Numbered from the stretch's first letter, positions 40,552 through 48,887 are shown. The stretch is 64,000 nucleotides of DNA from Nonomuraea typhae (GCF_009760925.1 NZ_VRLV01000010.1:1-64000); one strand, 5' to 3'. Translations and numbers: made by a program. Notes: generated by a model from the sequence alone, not told the origin.

Positions 40552-41552
40552 TGGCCCGGCGCCCGGCCAAGGCCGCCAGATCCCCCAGACTCGCCGCACT
40601 CCTCGACTCGTGGGTGCTGGCGCTGGAGTCGGCCAACCGCTCCCCCGGCACCATCACCAGCTACCGCCACACGGTCACCCTGCTCACGACCTACCTGAGC
40701 CGGCACGAGCTGCCCGACACGGTCGCGGGCGTCGGGGCCGCGGAGATCCGCGCCTTCCAGCTCGCCACCCTGACCGGCTGCCGGGCCGGCGACGAGGCCG
40801 GCGGCGAAGGCGCGCCCTGCCCGTGCGGCGTTCGGCGGAGCAGCGCCGGCAATGCCGACAAACACCATCGCAATCTGAAGGCGTTCTTCAACTGGCTGAT
40901 CGCCGACGGCGAGCTGGCCGGCCCGCATCCCATGACGACCGTCGCCCGCCCCACCGTGCCCGACGAGGCCGAGCCGGTCCTCACCGACGACGAACTACGC
41001 GACGTCCTCAATGAGTGTTCCGGCACCTCGTTCGAGGAGCGCCGCGACACGGCCATTCTTAGGATCTTCATGGACACCGGCGCACGCCTGGACTCCCTCG
41101 GCGGCCTGCGCTACAGCTCCGACCCCGAGGAGTCCGACGTCAACCTCGGCAAGAAGCTCTTGCGCATCCGGAAGAAGGGCGGCGACGTGATCTATGTGCC
41201 GCTCGGTAAAAAGGCGGCTCGCGACCTTGACCGTTACCTGCGCATCCGTGCCCTTCACCCGGACGCCGACAGCGAGTGGCTGTGGCTCGGCAAGCGCGGA
41301 CGCCTGCAGAACTCCGGCATCCAGCAGATGCTCAAGCGCCGCGGCACCCGGGCCGGGGTGAACAACCTCCACGCCCACCGCTTCCGGCACCGCTTCGCCG
41401 ACGACTGGCTGTCCGCGGGCGGTAACGCGCAGGACTTGATGCGGATCGCGGGATGGTCCAGCATCCAGATGGTGGGCCGGTACGGCAGGGCGGCGGCGGA
41501 CCGGCGGGCGTGGCAGGCGCATGCTCGCCTGTCACCTGGTGACCGGATTTAG
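40551..41552 (+). CDS. Tyrosine recombinase of element 2
   Basis: ATG 40551 overlaps the preceding stop. The 333-residue protein has a SAM-like N-terminal domain (about 12-130) and a catalytic domain. Its catalytic residues are Arg179 in TGARLDSLGG, the KKGGDVIYVPLG beta-hairpin Lys, HRFRH (His276, Arg279), AGWSS with Trp302 in the place of the usual His, and Tyr311 in GRYGRAA. An unusual CPCGVRRSS insert sits near residue 92. XerC/D-like in style. Target site not identified. Confidence 0.85.
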   Translation: MARRPAKAARSPRLAALLDSWVLALESANRSPGTITSYRHTVTLLTTYLSRHELPDTVAGVGAAEIRAFQLATLTGCRAGDEAGGEGAPCPCGVRRSSAGNADKHHRNLKAFFNWLIADGELAGPHPMTTVARPTVPDEAEPVLTDDELRDVLNECSGTSFEERRDTAILRIFMDTGARLDSLGGLRYSSDPEESDVNLGKKLLRIRKKGGDVIYVPLGKKAARDLDRYLRIRALHPDADSEWLWLGKRGRLQNSGIQQMLKRRGTRAGVNNLHAHRFRHRFADDWLSAGGNAQDLMRIAGWSSIQMVGRYGRAAADRRAWQAHARLSPGDRI

Positions 41553-41605
41553 CCCTTACCTGAAGGCAATACCGCCGTAGCCTTTCTCTTTAAGTTTTAA
41601 CTACG

Positions 41606-41637
41606 CAATTCGGCGCGAATTCCACAATTCGGCGCGA
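41606..41637 (+). repeat. 13-bp direct repeat after recombinase gene
   Basis: CAATTCGGCGCGA at 41606-41618 and again at 41625-41637. The first copy is part of AATTCG-GCG-CGAATT, a small dyad. Located 54 bp after the recombinase stop, so a candidate recombinase binding or att site. Confidence 0.5.
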
Positions 41638-41814
41638 CCGTTGTCACGCTCGGCGATGCCATCGTCCGGGATCGTGAGGATTGACAGGTAACTGTAAGGA
41701 ACGGTCCGTTCACAGAGGGCGCGGCGAGGCGTAGTCTCATCCAATCGCGTCTCGCTGTGGGAATCGAGATCGGTGATCGGGAATCTCGGGGGTCCCGGCC
41801 GGAAGGCAGGAGCA

Positions 41815-42198
41815 GTGACCCAGAAGCACCACCCTCGGCGCATCCTCAACTGCGCCGCAGCCGTCACGATTGGGGCCCTCATCGTCGAGCTGTACGTAGG
41901 CGTTCTCACACACCGGACCTTTCTGGTCCTCCTGGCGGGGGCAGCCACGATCGTCATCGTGATCGCCCTGCAGTGCCACGCCGATCGCGTCGAGGCCGTC
42001 ACCCGGGAGCAGGCCACGACGATCAAGAAGTACTCGCTCACCCTCGATCGAGTGCTCGACGTGGGCCTGCATGGCGTCGCGTCGGCCCAGGCCGAGGCGC
42101 GCGGGTTCTACGACAGCCCGGGCGTGCACGTCTCCGACAGCCCGATTGATGTGCGGTCGGACACTGGACCGTTCCAGATGCACAACGGGCGCAACTGA
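41815..42198 (+). CDS. Small membrane protein
   Basis: GTG 41815 with an AGGAG just upstream. In 127 residues there are two adjacent hydrophobic segments (about 14-30 and 35-52) and then a polar tail with HADRVEAVTREQATTIKKYS. It lies between the recombinase and the repressor; a lysogenic-conversion or exclusion role is possible but unproven. Confidence 0.55.
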   Translation: MTQKHHPRRILNCAAAVTIGALIVELYVGVLTHRTFLVLLAGAATIVIVIALQCHADRVEAVTREQATTIKKYSLTLDRVLDVGLHGVASAQAEARGFYDSPGVHVSDSPIDVRSDTGPFQMHNGRN

Positions 42199-42220
42199 CG
42201 ACACGGTGCCGGCCGGGTGT

Positions 42221-42847
42221 TCACTCGCCCGGCTGGCGCCTTTCCCGATCCCGGCGTCGCCGCTCGGCGCGGAGGCGTTCGGCCTCGAAGATCTCGGCCC
42301 GGCGCTCCAGATACTTCTTGATCAGACGCTGCTTGACCTCGTCGGGGATGTCCTCAGCCTCGATCGCCGCGATGTGCCTGTCCTTCGGCAACGCGTCGGG
42401 AATGACCAGATCGCCCTCGTCCGCCAGGCCGGCCTCAAGGAGCAGCTGAGCCAGCGAGCGACTTTCAACGCGCGCCAATTCTTTGAGGTCGGCGACCGCC
42501 TGGCGCGCCTCGTTCGGCACCAGAGGTAGGGCAACTTCGGCCGAGTCTTGGCGTAGAAGATCTCTCAGGAAATCGGCGGCGTCCGTTCTTCCGGCTTCGG
42601 CAAGTTCCTCGGGCGTGAGCTTCGCAGCTCTCGCCATGTGAGCCAGAGTCGAGGCTGGCGCGATCACCTCTCGTGGAGGCTGGTCCTTGCCCATCGACTG
42701 GTACCCGCGCTCGATGTGGCCCCAATAGTCGGCAGTGATGCCTGCTTGCTCGGCCGCGTCACCCATGGAGAGTTTGGGCCGCAGGCGCTGACGTGCTACT
42801 CGCAGCAGAGCGCCTTCCTTGGTGGACGGCGTGTGCTCGCGGGCCAT
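42221..42847 (-). CDS. XRE-family repressor of element 2
   Basis: ATG 42847 has gagggg upstream; the longer frame to 42898 would run through the operator region. The 208-residue protein has an HTH (LSMGDAAEQAGITADYWGHI, about 28-50) and a charged helical C-terminus with AERLRAERRRRDRERRQ. It is divergent from the Cro-like gene at 43017 across shared operator repeats. Probable lysogeny repressor. Confidence 0.75.
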   Translation of the reverse strand: MAREHTPSTKEGALLRVARQRLRPKLSMGDAAEQAGITADYWGHIERGYQSMGKDQPPREVIAPASTLAHMARAAKLTPEELAEAGRTDAADFLRDLLRQDSAEVALPLVPNEARQAVADLKELARVESRSLAQLLLEAGLADEGDLVIPDALPKDRHIAAIEAEDIPDEVKQRLIKKYLERRAEIFEAERLRAERRRRDRERRQPGE

Positions 42848-42861
42848 GCCCGTCCCCTCAT

Positions 42862-43006
42862 CAGACTTATACAGACCTATATCCGCAGCATAGTGCACTG
42901 ATGCAGCTCGCCAGACAACCCCCTACACCGCCATTCATTCATCACTACAGATCACTACTGAAAAATGCAGGCGAGGTCTGTTGTAGAAGTCTGTATAAGT
43001 CTGTAG
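42862..43006. promoter_or_regulatory. Divergent promoter-operator region of element 2
   Basis: GTCTGT occurs on the plus strand at 42976, 42989 and 42999. It also occurs on the minus strand at 42871-42876, with a partial copy at 42862-42866. TATAAG hexamers (candidate -10 boxes) lie between repeats on both sides: GTCTGTATAAGTCTGTAG at 42989-43006 and its mirror at 42862-42876. This is the layout of a repressor/Cro switch with operators overlapping both promoters. Confidence 0.7.
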
Positions 43007-43016
43007 TGTTCTTCTC

Positions 43017-43271
43017 ATGACGACGATTCCCCGTCCTCCCAAGCTGCGGAGCCCTGGTCGCCCCCGCTACGCCAACGGCCTGGCCGTCCGCGAGAAGCGC
43101 GTGAAGGCCAAGCTCACTCAGGTTCAGCTCGCCGAGCTCGCCAACATCACCCAGCCGCACGTGTCCGCTATCGAACTCGGGCGTTCCAGCCCTGGCGTCG
43201 AGGTCCTCCACCGACTGGCCGACATTTTCAAGTGCGAGGTCGGCGAGCTGATGATCAAGGCGGAAAGTTGA
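43017..43271 (+). CDS. Cro-like XRE protein
   Basis: An 84-residue protein with a full XRE HTH: LTQVQLAELANITQPHVSAI (about 33-52), then ELGRSSPGVEVLHRLADIF. It is the first gene of the rightward early operon, starting 11 bp after the last operator repeat, the position of a Cro or early activator. Confidence 0.8.
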   Translation: MTTIPRPPKLRSPGRPRYANGLAVREKRVKAKLTQVQLAELANITQPHVSAIELGRSSPGVEVLHRLADIFKCEVGELMIKAES

Positions 43272-43558
43272 CCGCCCAGTCGGAGCGCTCGAACCTCGCG
43301 AGCATCGCCGCCAACGAGCGCTGGGCCCGCGAGCGCGACCGGACCGCGGCCACGGCCGCCATGCGCGCCAAGAGCCCCGCTTCGATCGAGTACTGGCTCA
43401 AGAAGGTCAACCCCGACGGCCAGCTGCCGCACGCCGAAGCGATCAAGCTCGCCGAGAACGCGCAGAAGGCGCACTTCAAACGGCTCGCACTCGCCAGCCG
43501 CCGTGCAAAGGCCGCCAAGCGCAAGGCGGCCCAGGCCACCGCAGGCGACCCCTCCTAA
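43268..43558 (+). CDS. Basic helical protein, early operon
   Basis: TTG 43268 overlaps the previous stop. The 96-residue protein is Ala/Arg/Lys-rich with NERWARERDRTAATAAMRAK and a C-terminal helix RRAKAAKRKAAQATAG, suggesting nucleic-acid binding. Not recognised. Confidence 0.5.
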   Translation: MTAQSERSNLASIAANERWARERDRTAATAAMRAKSPASIEYWLKKVNPDGQLPHAEAIKLAENAQKAHFKRLALASRRAKAAKRKAAQATAGDPS

Positions 43559-43630
43559 CGAAGTGCGGGCCCCAGCAACGCCAGCAGCCGGGACCCGCGA
43601 CCGCAACCTCCCATCCCGAAAGGTGCGGCC

Positions 43631-44320
43631 ATGCCGACCATCCTTCCATCCACACCCGAACAGAGGCTCGCGCAGCTGCGCAACCTCGGCCGCAAGCTCG
43701 ACCTGTACCGCAGCGAGCTGCGCAAGCAGGGCGGCTACGTCCCGGCGCCCATCATCGCCGGCCACCGCATGGTGGCATCGGTGGTCCGCGAGCTGGCCGA
43801 CGTCATCGGCGGCACCCCCGGCAACCAGCTGGCCAACGACCTCCGCAAGGCCCTGGCCAGCGACGAGGGAGTCAGGGACGAGCTGACCAGGCTGCACGAC
43901 GCCAGCGACACCGACTACCGCCACCACGCCGCGCTGCTGCGCGACTCCGCCCTACAGCAGGCCGAACACGCGAGGGCCGCGCTCAACGACGCCGCCATCG
44001 CCATCCGCGCCGAGCGGGGCGACGCCCTCGCGGGCGCGATCGACCGCATCCTGGCCACCCTCGCCACCTACACGGACAAGCACGGCACCGACAAGGGCGG
44101 CCACCACCAGCGCAGCATGCTCGTCGCCGCCATGCTCACCGCCCGGCACGATGTGCCCCCGCAGGAAGCAGTCGAGCTGGCCCGTCACGGCTTGGGCGAC
44201 GAGCGCGTGGACGCCAGCTACCAGGAGAGCCGCGACCTGCTGGAGCGGGCCGAACGCATCCGCCAGGACGCCGAGAACCTCTCGGCCGCAACGCAGGTCC
44301 CGGCGGGTGAGACCCGATGA
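43631..44320 (+). CDS. Unknown early protein, helical
   Basis: The 229-residue protein starts at ATG 43631 behind GAAAGG. Predicted largely helical (LAQLRNLGRKLDLYRSELRK, LLERAERIRQDAENL), with a His-rich segment KHGTDKGGHHQRS. No domain recognised. Its stop overlaps the next start. Confidence 0.6.
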   Translation: MPTILPSTPEQRLAQLRNLGRKLDLYRSELRKQGGYVPAPIIAGHRMVASVVRELADVIGGTPGNQLANDLRKALASDEGVRDELTRLHDASDTDYRHHAALLRDSALQQAEHARAALNDAAIAIRAERGDALAGAIDRILATLATYTDKHGTDKGGHHQRSMLVAAMLTARHDVPPQEAVELARHGLGDERVDASYQESRDLLERAERIRQDAENLSAATQVPAGETR

Positions 44321-44703
44321 CGACCACCGACGCGGCCACGGACCAGCGACACCGGCAGCAGCTCGCCGTCGCAGCCCTCGCCCACCTGCTCACCCTGCCC
44401 GCACCCGACTGCTTGACGTGGGACATCCGAGGCGACGGGACGATCCACGGGCAGCTGCCCGCCGGGTCGCCGGACGCGACCCGAGTCCGGCTCGCCCAGT
44501 GGGCCGCCATTCTCGAAGAACCCCAGTGGAGCTACCGCGTCTACACGGTCGCCCCGGACCACGCGCACCTGTCGGTGGCCGGCACCTTCCTCGGCCGCCA
44601 CGTCGAGATCTGGGACGGGATCGACGCAGTCCCCGAGGACCAGGTGGCCGAGCTCACCACGCCGCCGCAGCCCGCCGGGCAGGACGAGGCGGTGACGGCA
44701 TGA
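44317..44703 (+). CDS. Unknown early protein, related to 45043 product
   Basis: A 128-residue protein with ATGA overlap at both ends. Contains LTWDIRGDGTIHGQLPAG, AQWAAILEEPQW and LSVAGTFLGRHVEIWD. The same pattern (LA..L..P...WD, AAL..VLDDP, LEV.GSLAG) is seen in the protein at 45043-45423, suggesting an old duplication. Function unknown. Confidence 0.55.
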   Translation: MTTTDAATDQRHRQQLAVAALAHLLTLPAPDCLTWDIRGDGTIHGQLPAGSPDATRVRLAQWAAILEEPQWSYRVYTVAPDHAHLSVAGTFLGRHVEIWDGIDAVPEDQVAELTTPPQPAGQDEAVTA

Positions 44704-45050
44704 CGACCTCATCCACCCCCGCCCTCTACACCCGCACCGAGGTGGCCGCCGTCCTTCGCGCCACCGCCGACCGCTTCGACCAGCTCACCTACGACCGCGT
44801 CGGCCTCCTCGACATCAGCCACGAGAGCCGCATCATCACCACCCGGCGACACGGCAGGCCCGCCGAGTACTGGCTGCGCCTGGAGACCCTCAACCACCTG
44901 GAGGCGTGGCTGCGCGCGACCCGGCAGCCGCACAGGTGGCTGACCACCTACACCGTGCTCGTCGGCCGCCAGGAGGTCGCCGCCCACATGCGCGCCTGCG
45001 CCGACGCCATCGAGACCGCCCAGAGCGGCGAGGCGGTGCCCCATGGCTGA
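44700..45050 (+). CDS. Unknown small early protein
   Basis: A 116-residue protein with two similar helical pieces, YTRTEVAAVLRATADRFDQL and VGRQEVAAHMRACADAIETA, suggesting internal duplication. Coupled by stop-start overlap. No known family. Confidence 0.55.
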   Translation: MTTSSTPALYTRTEVAAVLRATADRFDQLTYDRVGLLDISHESRIITTRRHGRPAEYWLRLETLNHLEAWLRATRQPHRWLTTYTVLVGRQEVAAHMRACADAIETAQSGEAVPHG

Positions 45051-45423
45051 CCTCCTGGCCCGCATCGCGCTCGCCACCGGCCTGCGCAAGCTCGCCGACG
45101 CCTACGTCACCCACGAGCTCCCCCTGCCGTGGGACGGTCTCGGCCGGCACGTGAAGATCTTTTTCCACGAGGGTGATCTGGCGAAGATGGCCGCTCTCAC
45201 GGCCGTCCTGGATGACCCGATCGTGAAGATCGAGGAAAGCAACACGACCTGGCTGGAGGTCCGCGGCAGCCTCGCCGGTCTGCGCATCTGTCTGGCCGGG
45301 CCCGCTGACGAGCTTTGTGAGCGCAGGGTTTCCGGCGTCCACAAGGCGTCGGACGGCAGCCTCCACGAGATCACCGAGTGGGTCATCCCGGCCGCCCTAA
45401 TTCGGGCGGGTGAGGCCCGATGA
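45043..45423 (+). CDS. Unknown early protein, related to 44317 product
   Basis: The 126-residue protein starts inside the preceding gene. LPLPWDGLGRHVKIFFHEGD, AALTAVLDDPIVKIEE and LEVRGSLAGLRICL align in order with the 44317 protein. Function unknown. Confidence 0.55.
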   Translation: MADLLARIALATGLRKLADAYVTHELPLPWDGLGRHVKIFFHEGDLAKMAALTAVLDDPIVKIEESNTTWLEVRGSLAGLRICLAGPADELCERRVSGVHKASDGSLHEITEWVIPAALIRAGEAR

Positions 45424-45821
45424 TGCACGACCAGCCCCACCCCCTCGCCGGCCCCACCCCCGCCCAGGTGCTGCGCGACGCCGCCAATGCGGTCGAGCAG
45501 TACCCGCGTGTGGAGGCCCTCGACGCGATCACGATGGCCGCCGCCGTACTCACCAGCACCCACCACGCCGCCCGGCCGCTCGCCCAGGACGCCCGGGCCG
45601 CGCTCGCCCGCCAGCTGTGCTACGCCGCCGACCGCGACCACGCCGCCGACCTGGCCGCCTGGGACAAGACCACGCCGCGCGAGGAGATCGCGGCCGCCAT
45701 GCGAGAGGCCGCCGACCAGGCCGAACGCAGCGTGCCGGTCCGCGGCGGACCCGCGCTCGACCCCACCACCGAAGACGACTACCGCGCCGAGCAGCGCGAC
45801 TACGACGGCGGAGGCGCCTGA
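45420..45821 (+). CDS. Unknown acidic early protein
   Basis: A 133-residue helical protein (PAQVLRDAANAVEQYPRVEA, REEIAAAMREAADQAERS) with an acidic C-terminus. It overlaps the ATPase gene start (TGATG). No recognised motif. Confidence 0.5.
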   Translation: MMHDQPHPLAGPTPAQVLRDAANAVEQYPRVEALDAITMAAAVLTSTHHAARPLAQDARAALARQLCYAADRDHAADLAAWDKTTPREEIAAAMREAADQAERSVPVRGGPALDPTTEDDYRAEQRDYDGGGA

Positions 45822-46837
45822 TGGCCATCCGATCACGCAAGCCCACCGGCCGCGCCCCCTGGCCCCTCATCCTCATCGAAGGCCCCGAAAAGTGCGGCAA
45901 GAGCTGGGCCGCCGCCCAGCTCAGCGCCAGCGACAAGGTCGGCCAGACCTACTGGCTCGACCTCGACGAAGGCGCCGGCGACGAGTACGGCGCCATCCCC
46001 GGGGCGCGCTACGAGGTGCTGGAGCACGACGGCACCTGGGCGTCGATCATGTCCCAGGTCTCCGACGTCCGCGACGAAGCCGCCCGCGCCCAGACGGCCG
46101 GCGAGCCGCCCGTCGTCCTAGTCATCGACAGCATGACCGCCGAGTGGGAACTGCTGAAGAACTGGGCCGCCAACCGCGCCAAGAACTCCACCAGCAACCA
46201 GAAGCGGCTCCAGGCCGACCCGCACGCCGAGGTCCAGGTCACGTTCAACCTGTGGAACGACGCCACCGCCCGCCACCGGCGGCTGATGACGATGCTGATG
46301 ACGTTCAGCGGCATCGTCGTCATGACCGCCCGCGGCAAAGAGGTGGCGGCCATGGACGCCGCCGGCCGCCCGGTCGAGGGGTCGAAGGAGTACAAGGTCG
46401 AGGGACACAAGACCCTGGCCTTCGACGCCTCTCTGTGGCTGCGGCTGTCCCGCGAGCACGCGCCCATGGTCATCGGCGCCCGCTCAGTGCACGCCGGTAT
46501 CCGGCCCGGCATCGACAAGCCGCAGCCCATGAACGACTTCACCCTGGAGGCGCTGATCTTCGAGGCGCTGCGCTGCGGCGTGGGCAAGTCCCAGGCACGC
46601 CAGATCACGCCAACCCAGGCGGGCACCGAAGCCCCCGACATGGACGAATTGTCAGAGGTCGCCCGCGAGATCCTCAGCCTGGCCGAAGACGCCTCAACCG
46701 TCGATGAGCTGACCACCTGCTGGAAGGCGACCGGCGCCGCGCTGAAGGCCGGGCAGATCAACCAGGCCGAGGCCGACTTCATCGCCCGCCGGATCAAGGC
46801 GCTCGGCGCCGAGCTCGGGGCCGGTGAGGCCGCGTGA
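45821..46837 (+). CDS. Sak4-like RecA-fold ATPase
   Basis: ATG 45821 gives 338 residues. Walker A EGPEKCGKS (20-28), Walker B VVLVIDSM (98-105) and a TARGKEV segment match the AAA_24/Sak4 family of phage single-strand annealing ATPases. The C-terminal 60 residues (VDELTTCWKATGAALKAGQI) form a helical domain also seen at the ends of phage recombination proteins. Likely acts in recombination and replication of element 2. Confidence 0.75.
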   Translation: MAIRSRKPTGRAPWPLILIEGPEKCGKSWAAAQLSASDKVGQTYWLDLDEGAGDEYGAIPGARYEVLEHDGTWASIMSQVSDVRDEAARAQTAGEPPVVLVIDSMTAEWELLKNWAANRAKNSTSNQKRLQADPHAEVQVTFNLWNDATARHRRLMTMLMTFSGIVVMTARGKEVAAMDAAGRPVEGSKEYKVEGHKTLAFDASLWLRLSREHAPMVIGARSVHAGIRPGIDKPQPMNDFTLEALIFEALRCGVGKSQARQITPTQAGTEAPDMDELSEVAREILSLAEDASTVDELTTCWKATGAALKAGQINQAEADFIARRIKALGAELGAGEAA

Positions 46838-47373
46838 GCCCGAAGGAGCAGGCGCTGCGCCTGGCCGTCGTCCGCGTCCTGAAAGACCTGCTCGCGGCGG
46901 CCGACGCCGGCGACCGCGAGCAGGTAGCCGCCGAGTGGCTGCCCGGCGACCGGCTCGGCGGCGCCATCAACCGGCAGGCGGTCGGCCACGTCCAGCTGAA
47001 GAACGGCACCAAGACCGCTTCCGTCACCGATCCGAAAGCGTTCGAGAACTGGGTGACCCTCAACCGGCCGGAGGAGTGGGAGACGATCACCACCACCCGG
47101 GTACGGCCCGCCTACCTGTCAGCCGTACTGGACGCCGCCAAGAAGACCGGCGACGCCGTCACCTCCGACGGCGAGCCGATCCCCGGCATCACCGTGAAGA
47201 CGGGTGACCCGACGGTCGCGGTCACCCTGGCCAACGACGCCCACCAGGTGGTGCGGCAGGCGTGGGAGTCGGGCGAGCTGTGGGAGCTGATCGGCTCCGT
47301 CCTGCCCGCCCTCGACCCCACGCCCGGCCCGGCCGAGCCCGTCGACGAGCCCGCGGCGGCCGGCGATGGGTGA
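46834..47373 (+). CDS. Conserved-looking phage protein next to Sak4
   Basis: GTG 46834 overlaps the previous stop. The 179-residue protein has a helical start and a beta-rich centre (AVGHVQLKNGTKTASVTDPK, FENWVTLNRPEEWETITT). I recall similar proteins beside Sak4 in actinophages; function not established. A partner in recombination is plausible. Confidence 0.55.
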   Translation: MSPKEQALRLAVVRVLKDLLAAADAGDREQVAAEWLPGDRLGGAINRQAVGHVQLKNGTKTASVTDPKAFENWVTLNRPEEWETITTTRVRPAYLSAVLDAAKKTGDAVTSDGEPIPGITVKTGDPTVAVTLANDAHQVVRQAWESGELWELIGSVLPALDPTPGPAEPVDEPAAAGDG

Positions 47374-47653
47374 CCTGCGCTCCGCCGCGCTGGCGTACGT
47401 GCGCGCGGGCCAGGTCCGCGCGCACACCGTCGCCACCCCGCCCGGCGCCCCCGCCCCGGTCCTGGTCGTGGCGACGGTCCACGGCCACAACGGCCGCTAC
47501 CAGATCGTCTACGACGCCACCCGCCCGCCCGAGGACCGCTGGTCATGCCCGTGCCGTCACAGCGACCTGTGCCCGCACATCGCCGCCGTCGGCCTGTGGG
47601 CCGGACACCCGGGCCTTGCCGCCCGCACCATTCCCGAGAGGACCCGCCTGTGA
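47366..47653 (+). CDS. SWIM zinc-finger-like protein
   Basis: A 95-residue protein. WSCPCRHSDLCPHIAAVGLW fits the SWIM pattern CxC...CxH. Such motifs bind DNA or protein and occur in recombination-linked factors. It follows the Sak4-like ATPase in the same operon, so a recombination role is likely but inferred. Confidence 0.65.
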   Translation: MGDLRSAALAYVRAGQVRAHTVATPPGAPAPVLVVATVHGHNGRYQIVYDATRPPEDRWSCPCRHSDLCPHIAAVGLWAGHPGLAARTIPERTRL

Positions 47654-47889
47654 CCAGCCGAGGCCGCCACAGCCCGGTTCCCGCCCCGCCGAGGCCGAGC
47701 CAGCACACCACCCAGATCCGCGTCATCGGCCCAGCCCACGCCGTCGAGGCCGTCAAAAGCCTGCTCGCCATGGCCGACGACTCGCTACCCGGCTTCAAGG
47801 TCCTCAAGGTCTCCCGCGACCAGAGCGCCGAACGCGCCGGCCACGTCCGCATCTACATCGACGTCCGGGTGGAGAAGGCCGATGGCTGA
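47650..47889 (+). CDS. Unknown small early protein
   Basis: GTG 47650 overlaps the previous stop. The 79-residue product has an alternating beta-alpha-beta pattern (TTQIRVIGPAHAVEAVKSLL, GHVRIYIDVRVEK), like a small ferredoxin-like fold. Not identified. Confidence 0.5.
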   Translation: MTSRGRHSPVPAPPRPSQHTTQIRVIGPAHAVEAVKSLLAMADDSLPGFKVLKVSRDQSAERAGHVRIYIDVRVEKADG

Positions 47890-48022
47890 CCAGCCCACCA
47901 TGCCGCGGCTGCTCACCAGAGTCGAGGTCGCCGCCCGCTTCGGGGTGGACCCGCACACGGTGACCCGCTGGCCGCCGACCGTCCTGCCCTACACCCACAC
48001 GCCCGGCGGCCACCGCCCCTAA
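47882..48022 (+). CDS. 46-residue BldC-like HTH protein
   Basis: ATG 47882 overlaps the previous gene and the frame ends in TAA at 48020-48022. LLTRVEVAARFGVDPHTVTR is a MerR-type recognition unit, and the end THTPGGHRP matches the wing of BldC-like proteins, which normally continue further. It is too short to be a full BldC, so a minimal or truncated version. Confidence 0.6.
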   Translation: MADQPTMPRLLTRVEVAARFGVDPHTVTRWPPTVLPYTHTPGGHRP

Positions 48023-48037
48023 ACCAAGGAGAGCCTG

Positions 48038-48544
48038 ATGCCCACCAGCCGTGAGACCCGGATCGCAGAGGGGACCGTCTCCGCGATCGACTTCTTCTCC
48101 CGCCTGATCGGCGCCATCGAGTCCGGCAACTGGCACTACGCCGACGACAAACTCAGCCAGCTCGGCCGCACGCTCGGCGAGCTCGACCAGCAGCTGACCC
48201 GGACCGACCAGCCCGCGTCCGGCCAGCCGGTGGCCGCCTACGTCGCCGAGCACTCCCAGCACTACCGCATCGGCCGCGCCCTGTACGGCACCCCCAAGGA
48301 GCGGGCCACCGAGCCGGAGATCCGGCCGGAGGTCGCCGCGCACGTACTCCACCACTTCGGCTGCGACAGCGGAGTGCCGACCTCCGGGTTCAAGACCGCG
48401 CTCATGGCGGCCATCGCCCAGGCCGACGCGCCCAACCGCGAGCACCTGGCCAAGGCGTTCCCCGACTATGTGGCCGCCTTCAACCTCGCCCAGACCACAA
48501 GCCACGGCACCGCCGCCCTGCAGAAGCTCGCTTCCCGGGACTGA
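48038..48544 (+). CDS. Unknown early protein
   Basis: ATG 48038 has AAGGAG. The 168-residue helical protein contains FFSRLIGAIESGNWHYADDK, LGELDQQLTRTDQ and HVLHHFGCDSG. The strong ribosome site after a short gap suggests high translation. No family recognised. Confidence 0.55.
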   Translation: MPTSRETRIAEGTVSAIDFFSRLIGAIESGNWHYADDKLSQLGRTLGELDQQLTRTDQPASGQPVAAYVAEHSQHYRIGRALYGTPKERATEPEIRPEVAAHVLHHFGCDSGVPTSGFKTALMAAIAQADAPNREHLAKAFPDYVAAFNLAQTTSHGTAALQKLASRD

Positions 48545-48546
48545 TC

Positions 48547-48882
48547 ATGAGCGACGAGCCCAACGACCGCGTCCCCAGCCAGGACGCCATCGCCGAGGAA
48601 GGCGAGCACGAGCAACAGCCGGCCTGCGAGTGCGGCCCGGACGACTCCTGTACGGCGTGCGTGCCCTGCGACGTCTGCCGCGAAGACGAGGAGGAGTGCG
48701 GCTGCGACGGCGACGGCTGCTACTCGTGCGACGGCTCCGGCTACCGGATCCCCGAGCACTGCTGCGACTGCGGCGGCTCCCCCTACTGCGTGAAGTGCCA
48801 CACGTGCGGCGTCGAGTGCATCGGCGAGTGCCGGTGCCCGGTGACCGTCCAGCTCTCGGACGGCGGCCGGCTCGTCCTGTAA
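48547..48882 (+). CDS. Cysteine-rich zinc protein (DnaJ-like motif)
   Basis: 111 residues with 19 cysteines between positions 27 and 97, many as CxxC or CxC pairs (PCDVC, GCYSCDGSGY, HCCDCGGSPYCVKCHTCG). CYSCDGSG resembles one CxxCxGxG repeat of the DnaJ zinc domain. It is acidic outside the Cys core. Probably binds several zinc ions; role unknown. Confidence 0.6.
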   Translation: MSDEPNDRVPSQDAIAEEGEHEQQPACECGPDDSCTACVPCDVCREDEEECGCDGDGCYSCDGSGYRIPEHCCDCGGSPYCVKCHTCGVECIGECRCPVTVQLSDGGRLVL

Positions 48883-48887
48883 AGCCC

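Noticed and set aside
45487..46707. Long 406-codon Arg/Pro-rich frame
   Set aside because: Shadow of the Sak4-like gene and its upstream neighbour in another frame; composition is typical of GC-rich out-of-frame translation.
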